This document shows, piece after piece, positions 22,501 to 34,500 of a stretch of DNA of 64,000 bases. The notes below the pieces were generated by a model, which saw only the letters and a list, made by a program, of their open reading frames with translations, did not search any database and had not been told where the DNA came from. Origin of the DNA: Crossaster papposus (taxonomy: Eukaryota; Echinodermata; Asteroidea; Velatida; Solasteridae); assembly GCA_037893245.1 (NCBI GenBank), contig JBAIAA010000704.1, positions 1,302,001 to 1,366,000 of the forward strand, given 5' to 3'. The translations under genes were made by a program, and so were the position numbers. How positions within the stretch are numbered: position 1 is the first letter of the stretch; each line of letters opens with the position of its first letter.

Positions 22501-25500
22501 GACCACTATGTATAAACGTACAAACTAACTCTCTACCATGTAAGTGTACCTGTCTTGATTATAAGCCTGCCAGTTTGTGGTTATTAAATTATCCGTGTAA
22601 TCGTAACCAATGTAAAAAAAAAAAAAATTAATTAATTAATTTTTTTTTTAAATGCACGGGCCTGTAATGCATATTTAATTAGCGCTGCTAATTTGCGCAG
22701 TTCTGCGATTGCTAATTGTCTGCATCAATTTGTGTAATGTAGGCCGACTATTTGTTAGATAAGCTATCAGTCCATACACAATTTAATCAGTTGTATTATT
22801 TGTGACCTGCTCCAACGAAACCATCCCTTTTCCCAACCAAAGCTCCAACGAAACCCGGACAAAGGTAGGTTTTTTGTATTTGAAACCGGAAAAATGTAAC
22901 CGTGTAACCGTTTGAACGGTCGGTTAACCGTGTAACCGTTGCAGGCTCACTTGATTAAAACACATCCGTCAGTGCTAATGCTATGGCCCTGTAGCCAAAT
23001 ATCTTCCTCCTGACATACCGGTACTGTCTAATTCGTGAAAGAGGCTAATGTACATTTGTACTGCCAAACTCATTAAATACAAATAATCAATCATAGTTTT
23101 ATGTACACATAACCTCTTGATTGCCGTTGCGGTTGTTTACCAATTGAGCTATCTAGCCCTACATGTATATGTTGGCAACTTTTCGTTTTTTCAATGTCTT
23201 TGTTCACGGGACGCCAGTCAGAAGCCATAAACCTGTACATGTTTATGCCGTGTAGCCAGGGATCATATCCCAAGTTAAGCCCGGTTCATACTAGGTGTAA
23301 AACACGCAAGATTCTGACGTAACAGGGAGTTTTTCATGCTGCAAATTTGCAAAAGTTGAACACATTTCAACTCCTACAAATGTTTGCAGCAAATGCTTTG
23401 AGACGTCAAATTCGTATCGCGTTCGTTTTTTACGTAAACTTTGAACCGGCCTTTACAGTGCTAGAAACATAATTAGTGTCGCCAACTTTAAAAAAAAATA
23501 ATAAACAGGAATCACTTTGTGGAGGAAACGGCTTTTAGTCGCAAGTTTTCCAATAAACCACAAAGGAAATAACATGTACATCCTGATAAATGTTTGGGAA
23601 GTTAACTGTAGTGGGACATACATTGTAGTTGTTATAAAACAACACTCGTACTTCGCATGTGTCCTTCGTTTGAATTTTGCTTTCTGTTTTTGTTTCTTCT
23701 TCCGTCTGATTTTGAGCAGGGCCAGAGAGAGAAACGAGCCTGGTAGCTTTGCCTTGTCTGTCTGTTACAACAGCTCTGTCTACCACTACAAGATAGACAA
23801 GGATTGCACGGGGCAGCTCTCCATCAAAGATGGGCCCAAATTTGACAGCCTTTTACAGGTAAAAATATCAGGAATATGTGACCCGCTCTGCAAAAATGAG
23901 TCTGATGTCAGAAAATACATTTTTACGTAAAGGGTTGTTTATTGTCTCGGAGGTGATTTTTCTTTCAACAAATAATTTTTTTATTTCAAGGCATTTTGGT
24001 TTCTCCGACGCCTATATTTTCAGATCTGATCGATTGAAAAGATTGTTTTGATCCCTAAATTAAACTTAAAAAAAGTTTTGTCATTCTCTTACCACAGCAT
24101 CTGATGAAGCACTACAATTGTAAATTTTCATTTCTTTTCAAAGACATTTTGAATATAACTGATAACAATTTCCCAAAATTGTAAAAGACCGATGCATTAC
24201 ACTACAGAGTTGTGCCATATATCAAATAAAAGCTTATTTTCTGCTTTTTCTGACCAACTGTAAAATTGAAAAAAACATTTTTAACACATCAGACTCATTT
24301 TTGCAGATTGGGTCACATATGTTCTTTTTCTTTAATGCTATAGTAGACCATTGTCAGTTGTGTATTTTTATCGTCTGAAAAAAACACCAAATGACTTTCT
24401 CTTACAGATGGTTGACCACTACATGCTGAAGAAAGACGGTCTCTTGTGCTGTTTGACCGTTCCTTGCATTGACCCCCAGAAGAGAAGGCATTCCGGTGAG
24501 CTATACAATCCTCTACCTCCTTCGGTTTAATACAGTACTCTGTTGCTGTCACCTTTAACCAGTTCGCGTCGGGATTATTTTAACATCACCGAGCCGACAA
24601 GCTGGATTATTTTTAACAAAACTCGATCCGAAGCAGGTTCAGGTCGCCAGTACCGGGAAGCACACCCACGCATTTCCGGCCTTGCTCGCTGCTGACAGAC
24701 ATTTCCGGCCTTGCTCGTGGCGTGTTTATGCGTCATCCGTTTTGAATCTGGGGAAAACTTTGCGTTTATATTGGCCATCCGGCGCGAACTGGTTAAAAGT
24801 CCATATGTGACCTGTTCCAATGAAACCCGGACAAAGTCGCACAATGTGTTTTATAACAATGTACTCGTGAAGTCATTTCGGAATGGATTTTACTATTTTG
24901 AGGTTTTGAGTTTTTCCGAATCACTAACGATTAATTTACAATCTCCCCAAATTTGAACATAATCCGGCACCCAGAAGTGTGTTTTTTGTCGCTTTTGGTG
25001 AAACAATTGTGTATAGAAATAATACGCTTTTATGAACTTCAAAGCTGTTTTTTTTTATAATTAGGTTGTCAGGGATTTATCACTAAATATTTGTCCACAG
25101 GGGAGATAGGGTATGGTTACATAAAGTAAATGATACATCATTGTAAAGCTAAGAACCTAGAGAATTTAAAAAAAAAATTAAAAAAACATACATTTTCAAC
25201 TTTGTCCAGGTTTTTTTGAAGCAGGTCACAAATTATACTACCCAAAAAAAATCTCTCAACCCCAAAACCCCTTTGGCTAGGAACAAATCTCAGTCCTGCA
25301 AAATCCTCTAAAATCCTCCAATTGCCACCATGTACAAATTTAATTCGGCTTCAATCCTCAATCCTTCCGGGTTTTTTTGGTTTTTTTGATAGTAGGTCCG
25401 GCAACTGCACCGTCACCCGGGTACAGACGAGCTCATTCGGCTGAAGATGAGCCTATGCCTGTCCGACCCCCACCGGCCCCACCACAGCCCAGAAGGGTAA

Positions 25501-28500
25501 GAAGAAAGTCGATTATAAGTCCATCACAAGCCCCTAATTATTGTATTACATGCACCACTATTACATACAATATATTTATTTAGTAGAAATTAACAATAGA
25601 CATGTACATGTACATAAAGACTTGCCTAAAGATTGCCCAAAAGCGAACTAAATCACTTAAAGGGTTCTCCAGACAAACAGAATACACGTACTGTACAAAC
25701 ATTATACAATGCCCGATCCAAAAAACAATTCAATTAATTTAAAAGATATTAAGTTAGTCATATAAATATATTTTAAAAATATTTTTGTACAAGTAGTATT
25801 TTGTAGTTGCCAATATCTATACTGCTGTCATTACACCAAAAATACTAAGTACTATTCTGTAGTACTTACAGTAGTTCTTTAGCCCAAAGTAATGCCTAGA
25901 ACGTTAAGGTTAATGGCGCTAAACTCCATGTGAAATGATTCCTTCCGGACATTTTTCAAAGATACTTATCTCGTATGTAATATTCATTCATACATTTGGA
26001 TCGTAATTTTGAGCTGCAGCCAAAATTGTTCTGAAATTGTAGAAGATTGTGGAAGACTAATGCTGCGTTCCAATCGTGTCGTAAAATGGTGTTCTAATCG
26101 CCTGGTAACTCGTGTTCACCAGTGGTGAACTTGAGGTGGATTTTTTCTTCTCCATGTTCATCTTCTTCATAACGAATGAAATACTCGCGCATGCGTGTTG
26201 GTTTACGTACGAGTTCTTGCGCGATAGAGAATGTCCTTACCGCACGACTTACTCGACTGTGCGCGTGCGTCTTGGTGAGTAGCATTTGGAAAGCAACCCA
26301 CTCGTGAACGTGGAAAAATTCACGGTGAACACAATAAACACGACGCGATTGGAACGCAGCATAAGAGTTGGTGATTTGGGGGACTTGTTCGTATGTAGAC
26401 TTTGGTGTTTTTGTCTGCAGGGGATCCAGTCAGCCGAGGAGACCACCCTGGGGACGTTCATGCCTCCCCACCCTGTCTCCTACAATGCCTCCTACCACGC
26501 CCCCCACCACGCCCCCCACCCCCACGTACCTCAGCCTCACCCGCCGCACCAACAGCCCATGATCGATCAGATTGTCAACGGCAAGTGGGAGGAGCCAGAT
26601 CACCATGGTAACTTCACAAGTCACCATTATACCTGCTCCTGTTAAAATCAGATTTTGTTAAATTTTGGCTAGGAACTATTCTCAATTCTTCAACATTTTT
26701 CAATTGCCCCCATGTAAAAATTTGATTCAGCCTCAATTATCCAAAATCCTCCGTTATTTCTTGAATTTGTTTACGGTGAGGGGTGACCATTGCCTCAATC
26801 CAGAGTTGTATTCGAGTCCCTGCAAGTCCTTGCACAAGTCCTTGCACACATCCAGGCACAAGTCCAGTCATAAAGCCAGTCATTAGTAACTGGTTGAACA
26901 ATGACAAAAGAATGCTTTTGTCAAAGCTCATCTGAATAGCTTGTGATTTGAATTGGAACTGGAGGACTTGTGATGGACTTGCAGAGACTTACAGGGACTT
27001 GTGGTGGACTTACCTACATCCCTGCCTCAATCCTTCAAAATCGTCCAACCAACACTGTAATCGGTTGAGGCAGTGACAATGACATTCAGAAGAGGATTGA
27101 TATCGAGCATAATGCTGGGCTTAATATACCGGTACATGGCTGAACATGAACAATCTTGGGTATAACCTACGAGCTTGGTACAACGCGTCCTCCAAAATCA
27201 GTCGACAATTTTTCTTTTGCCAAGGATTTTTGAGAATTGAGAAGGGTTAGCACATTGTGTTTTTTTGTCCTGGTTTGTCATCGTAGCAGAAGAGCCATCT
27301 CACTTCAAAGCGTCCGGCCAAGAAACGCCCATCATGGACGACAAGACCTACGGCATCCCCAACGACCGAGAGATGATCTACGGCCGAGTGGCTAAGATGA
27401 GAAACACTAAGATACTGGATGTCAAGCATCTTATCTGTGGAGAACCGATCGGTACGTCTTAAACAAAAATAGGCAACTAGAAAGATGTATTCCCCAAGCT
27501 ATTTAGAGTTTCACCGTGAAAAGCAGGTTGTTGGGGTAAATTGCAGGTTTGTTTTTTTAGTAATAAGAAAAATAAGTTCTTTTTAAAGATCAAATAAGTT
27601 GAGAAGGCCTAATATTTCAATCTTAACAAGATCTTCTTCAGAGACTAAATGACTGTGTACAAGAAACAAACATATAGGACAACATACAGCATGATGCACA
27701 TCATGGATGGCGAAAGAAACACAAAAGAAAAAGCACAGAGTCCAAAGGAACAATCAACAAAAGTAGGATTATGCTGAGAGATTAAAGGGTGAGGTCAGAA
27801 GGAGTAAAACCATAAGGACATTAAACGTTCCTACCACATTTTCCTACTTTTTAAATATTTTTTTTTACCTTTCTACTTTTTTGGTTATTTTAAGGGTTTG
27901 GGTTTAAGTTATCTTTCTGGGAAGTATTTTGAACTTTTTTGTTTCATTGGTATAAATGATACATTCTTTTGAAAAGCATTTTTTTGTGTTAATTGCTGTT
28001 TTCTTTATAGCAATAAGAAAAAATAAGTTCTTTTTAAAGACATTGAATGTTCCTACCACATTTTCCTACTTTTTATATAATTTTTTTACCTTGCTCCAAT
28101 TTTCTTTCCCTTGAAATTTCTACTTTTTGAGTTATTTTAGGGGTTTGGGTTTAAGTTATCTTTCTGGAAAGTATTTTGAACTTTTTGGTTTCATTGGTAT
28201 AAATGATACATTCTTTCGCAGGTAAAGGAAACTTTGGCTCTGTTTTGAAAGGCAGCTACAATATGCACGGAACGCACATCCCTGTGGCTATCAAGACGTT
28301 AAAAACGGAAAATGGAATTCCCAATTCCAAGGTATGCCGATGACCCTTGTTAGTGAGGGGTCTTCATATTCTAGGCGATAACAAATATTGGGTTGCACTA
28401 ACCAGTTCGCGCCGGATGACGTATATAATCGCAAAGTTTTTCCCAGATTCAAAACGGATGACATATAAACACGCCACGAGCAAGGCAGGAAATGTCTGTC

Positions 28501-31500
28501 AGCAGCGAGCAAGGCAGGAAATGTCTGTCAGCAGCGAGCAAGGCCGGAAATGCGTGGGTGTGCTTCCCGGCACTATCGGCCCGAACCCGCTTCGGATCGA
28601 GTTTTGTTAAAAATAATCCCGCTTCTCGGCTCGGTGATGTTAAAATAATCCTGGCGCAAACTGGTTAAAAAAGAAAATGTGCATGCAATTGTTACAGCTT
28701 CTATTCCATATTGTTTAAAAATATTAAGAGTGGGTTTTTCCTCAAAGAAAAATGTTGTAATTTTTACTGGATATTCTGTTGATTTGGTCTTTTTTTTTCC
28801 CAGCCTGAAATTGTCAAGGAGGCAGAAATCATGGCTGACTTGGATCACCAACACATTGTCAGAATGATCGGTAAGATCACAGACCCTTAAATTTTGTTGA
28901 CAACTTTAGCACAAAAATGCTGTGAAATAGTGCTTAAAAGGTAGGATACACCAATGGTAATTGCTTGAATTATCAGGAATGGGTGGTTTTGGGGATTGTA
29001 TTTTATAGTAACTATCGTTTAACTGACCTGTCCGAAGGTTTACAATGATGGATGCCGAGAAAAAGCACCAAAAACAGCGTTTGTTTTCAACCGGCGTCGG
29101 GCAGTTGTTATTATGTTATTTTAGTTTTTTTCGCGATCGCCGTTCGAAATAATTTTTCGGAATAAGTACAGGATTTCTAGTGCAATCATTTTGCTGGATG
29201 CCTAGAATTATTTTTTACTTCTAAATAAGTAAAATATAATAATTCGGTAGTAAATATTTGTGATATCTGCAAATGGTGTATCCTACCTATAAGGTTAGTA
29301 GATTTGTCCGCTATACCTAGCACAACTTTTCTGCTAACTGCTAACTGTTAAGCAGCACCGTGGCATTGGGACAAAGCTGATGGTTCTTATGCATAACCAA
29401 ATTTATCTGTGACTGTCATTTGTGCCCGTGCTTCATTCAGGTATCTGCGAGGGCTTTGAGATGATGTTGGTTCTTGAACTCGCTGAGCTGGGCCCACTCC
29501 ACAAGTACCTCAAGAGGCATACGTAAGTCCATCTCAGTGGCTGCGTAACTGAAAATATCCACGTAATATTAAAGCCCTGTTCGCACTGGACTTAATTTGG
29601 GCAAACTAACCGAGCCAATGGGTAACTTACCCATTTCAAGTCCAGTGCGAACAGCCTGGTTAACTTTCCTCACAGGTAACATACCCACGCCGTGTGGGTA
29701 GTTTAACCGAGCCAAAGGTGCCCAGGAAGATTGACCAGGTCAGTTTAACCGAGCCAGAAAATCCAGTGCGGACGCGACGTCTCGGTTAAATCTTCCATCA
29801 CCCGGTCGAATGAAGATGTTGAGAGCTAGCGTCAGGAACAGACCAGGGGGGGGGGGGGGGGGCGGAGGGGGGGCCCTTCGAGGCTGTGATTGCGAAACGC
29901 TGTGGTACCGTCCATTCTCAAAATAGGGGGGAACAATTTTCTCACGCGAAAAATAAAGAGTTTTTGGCATCCAATCTTAACATTGTCTTTTGTAGTTGTA
30001 AAAGGTTGTTATTTACCTTAATTTTTATCATCCAATGACCACAATTGTATTGAAAATGAAAAAAGCAGTCGAAAAAATTAGGCGTTGACGTACCGTTGAT
30101 GCGCGTGGAGATTGTGCACAAATACTCAAACGACGTTAACAAATACCTCCCCTAAAAAGGGCAATAATAATTGATAAATTGTGAAAAATCGTGCTTCGAA
30201 CCCACTCATTTTTTTCCATGGATACGTTAAAAAAGGATGAAGCAGTGATATACTGAATTTTTTGAAAAATCTGCCTGTGAACCCCTTGCGTTTTATCGTG
30301 TTGTTTTCGAACGAAAATGACAGAAAATGACACGCCCCCCAAAAAATTCGTGTAGACCGTGTCTGTGTACCTGGCTTTGCGGACGTTGTATAAATTACTG
30401 AATTCGGGGAGCGAGCGCGGAGCAAATTTGTACGTGTTTCAATGGTGCGCTTCGAGGTAGCGATCTATACGTAGTTTACTGTGTGAGATGTGTGGCTCAC
30501 GAGCGTGGAAGAATGAATGAGATACATTTCAACGTTGGTGGCGCACTTTGTTGGGCCCCCCCTCCGCCCCCCCCTGGAACAGACGATCCGGTCGTCAAGT
30601 CGCGGTCATAGGTCACGCAGGGCGCCCTCTTTATTGTTTTGGAGCCAGCTCGGTTAGTTTACCCATGGTCTCGGCAATTCTACCCCCGTCAATTAAATCC
30701 AAGTGCGGACGGTGGGAAGATTAACCCATCTGAATGTTACCCGGCGTCATCGTAAAGTTACCCAAAATGTTTATCCAGTGCGAACACGGCTTTAGACAGA
30801 TAACCCAATGTGATGATCCTTCCAAATTATTTTTCAAAAAAAAACTCCAAAGTGTAAACATTATTCACCTCCAGCAAGTTTTTATTAGTGGGGAAGATAG
30901 GGGAAACGACATGAGAAAGATATTTGGCTATAAGGGCCATCGCATATTGATCCTTTAACCCTAACCCCCTAGGCCTTACTTTGGGCTAAAGAACTGCGTA
31001 CTACAGAATACTACTTAGTATTTTGTAGCACTGGGTCTCTCCGTGACTGATGATAGGGTGTGTACTGACAGAGTACAGATACTGCCAACTACAAAATACA
31101 TAGTGGCAATACAGGTCAGCAATACTTACCTTACAAAAAATGCAGTAGTCCAGCCTTGACCCATTGCTGTGTCCCAAGTGACAATTTTTGCTGTAGAGTT
31201 TAGAACACCTTACACAGCATACATGGGCCATGCACACTCAGCAAGCAGAGGGACCCAATGCTAAAAAGTACTACGAGTACAATTAGGGGTGAAGTACCAA
31301 ATACTAAAAATTACTACAGGCATTGCACACAAGTCAGTGAGAGTACTGCATACTACTTTTTACTACTAGTAGTAAAAAGTAGCATTAGGTAGGGTTGGGG
31401 TTAAACTGGACTTTCATTGTACAATCGAAATGCAAAGAAATAAAAATGTACATTTGTTTTTTGTTGTCATAAAAAAGTGAGAATTTTAAAAAAGACAACT

Positions 31501-34500
31501 CGAACTTTGAGAACTGCGAAGTCAGGGGTTGATATGTGTTATTAGAAGATGACAAATGTTGACTATTCCCTTGCCTTGCGGACGACATTTTTTGTTATTA
31601 TCTTCATATTTTGTGTCGTTGTTTCCATAGCAACATGAGCATCCGCAATGTCCTGGAGCTGATGCTGCAGGTTGCCAAGGGGATGCAGTATCTGGAGAGC
31701 CAGAAGTTTGTCCACCGAGACCTGGCAGCGAGGAACGTGCTCCTGGTGGACGAGACGTTTGCTAAGATCAGCGACTTTGGGATGTCCAAGGCACTTGGCC
31801 TTGACAGCCAGTACTACGTGGTGAGTTGAAACAAATAGCTTTTGCTGTAATCTTCAGATTTTTAAAAATATTATTGTTACACTAACCTGTTAAAAAATTT
31901 GTGTTCATAGATGCCGGGAAAAAAAAAGCTGTTCTGGCTCCCTAAACCTACTTCAGACAAATAGAGCAGTTTGTAGACATCAAACATTTGTCTGGTCAGA
32001 GAACCAGACTAGCAGGCTTGCACCTGGGGCCTATTTCATAGAGCTGCTAAGCACAACAATTTGCTAAGCACAAAAAAGTCTTGCTCATTAAAAAGAGGTT
32101 ACCAGCCAAAATTCTGAGGGTTTTTCATGCCAAGCCAAAAAACCAGCTGATTATCAATCGAAAACAATAAAGAGCACGTGAAAATTTGGTCTGTAACCTT
32201 GTTTTTGCCAAAGACACATTTTCATGCTAAGCAAATTGTTGTGCTTAGCAGCGCTATGAAATTGGCCCCAGTTCATGGATGTGCAACTACATGTACATGT
32301 AATTGTAATCAAATTGTGGAAATTGATACCAATTTTGTTTTAATTTTCTTGAAAATGACAGCACACCAGGTGCCATAATTTCACAGGATGCTTTTGAGCA
32401 CCTACATGCTATATTCAATACATGTAGCTTACTCCTTACTCTGCCCACCCGAAATTGCCGGCATTGCAAACTCAGACAGATCTTACATTAAATGCATCTT
32501 TATTTTTATGCTGGATCAAATTTTCTCCAATGAATGGGTACATTGTAAATGCTGGAGCAAACTTTGTGTACTACAGCCAACAATGTATAATCATATTCTG
32601 CAGCCTCATTATATAGTAATTTAATAATTTGAGCTTGCTTACCGCTATCAAGTATACAAGTGTAATTTCTTCATCTGGCTATTAATAAAGTGTTCTTATG
32701 TCTTATGTCTTACATCTCTTAAATGCTTATTGGAATATGATTTCAATCAAAATATAAAAGACGTTCCTCCGTTTCGCAGGAGGATCATGTAATTCATCAA
32801 CACCATCACTCGTGTCGGTATCAGTTGAGCTGGCATCAGAACCGAATCTGTCCTGAAGCAATTCTTCAGTGGAGAGGTTTTCAACATATACCAACTCACT
32901 CTCGTACTTCTTTCTTGGTTGTACGAAACATAGCTGAGGATATCTTCTCCGCAGTCTTGCCTTGAGTCGGAAGGTCTTGTAGTTAGCAGAATCCCCCCCT
33001 TCCACATCCTTAACAGCTTTGTCAAAGTAGCGTTTCAGAGTTGTCAGCCTGTAGATTTGCTTGTCTCTTATAATCTTTTGCTCTATTGTGTGGTTGCAAA
33101 ATTTCTCAAATGCGTTGAAATACAGCTGTTCCCTATCTGCCGGAGCCTTGTCCCTCGTTAGGTATACAGTAAATGACCTGTAGCAGCTCCGGTGGTACCT
33201 AACCTCCATAGCTACGCAATCACGGCCTTCAATTTGGACAAGGATTTGCCTTGCGTTCTTGTCTTTTGCAGCTGTCAATAGGATGCCACCATCCGGCCGC
33301 TCGCAGAGGACCAATGGTTCTTTTTGCTTCCTTCCCCTGGAATCCCTGTGAGATTTGGTTTTGCCACATATGATGCATATTCTTGGAAGGATTTGAGATG
33401 CTGTTGATGGCTGCTTTGAAACAAACGAGCTCGAACGTAAGAGTCTTGCATCTGACGTAGACGTCTCGCTGACAGCTGCACTAGTTGAGGCTCCTCCACT
33501 TGAACTTCCCTTGGAATCTGAAATAACGACAGACAAGAAAGGGCAATAAATAAAGCAGAATATTTTCGAACTTGAAAGTCTCAATTTAGAAATACGTATG
33601 ATCAGACTGGCAGTAGATAAAGATTTAACGGCCCACCAGTCCTTTCACAGTAGGCCCACTGTAATTTGTTATTATATTCTTATACATGCAACTCAATGCA
33701 ATCCACTGGTTTTCGGACACTATTACAGATTTGCAATTAAACAGAATGTATGCATAAACAAGTTTTTAAAATTTTCATAAAAGTGTGCATAATTCTATTA
33801 ACTACATGTAGTTTGTTTCGTAAAATGCTGTCAAACATGCATATTCAACATGAATGCCAAACATGTTCTGATTTAATATCAAGGCTAAACTATGCCGGGC
33901 TATGACATGCTCAGTTGTTTTACTTAACAGAAACTTTTCAACAACAAGTCCACTTCAGTATGTTTCAGTGTACAACATGTAGGCCTACGTACATACCGCT
34001 TTAGTAACAGTTGATATTGTTTTACACAGTTTTTATTCCCCTCTACATTTCGATGCAACTATGTTTTTGTAAGTTTGCATTTCCAGAAAAAAACCTTTTC
34101 CATATCTGTACAGTACATAATTTTTTTGTATACGTTTTTTCAAAGAACTAAAATACTATCTTTTATCACAAGAAGATGGGTTGAAAGACAGGAAGGCAAA
34201 ATTTACTATCCCGGCACAATTTTTAATTCGCTCTGACCAACAATATCCGAAACTACCCATCGTTTTTATTTTACAAACAATGATAACAACAAGCATTCCT
34301 AAATAAACAGTGGTCGTCACCGTCCTGGCCTGAGACCTACTCAAAAGAACGGAGGTACGACTTGACTTAATTGAAGGTACGAGTTTGCAAAAATACGAGT
34401 TTGTGAAGGTACGAGTTGACTTGACTGAAGATACGAGTTTTCAAAGGTACGAGTTTGCGAAGTACTATGACTGAGATGTATTGCTACCGGCTTTGCATTT

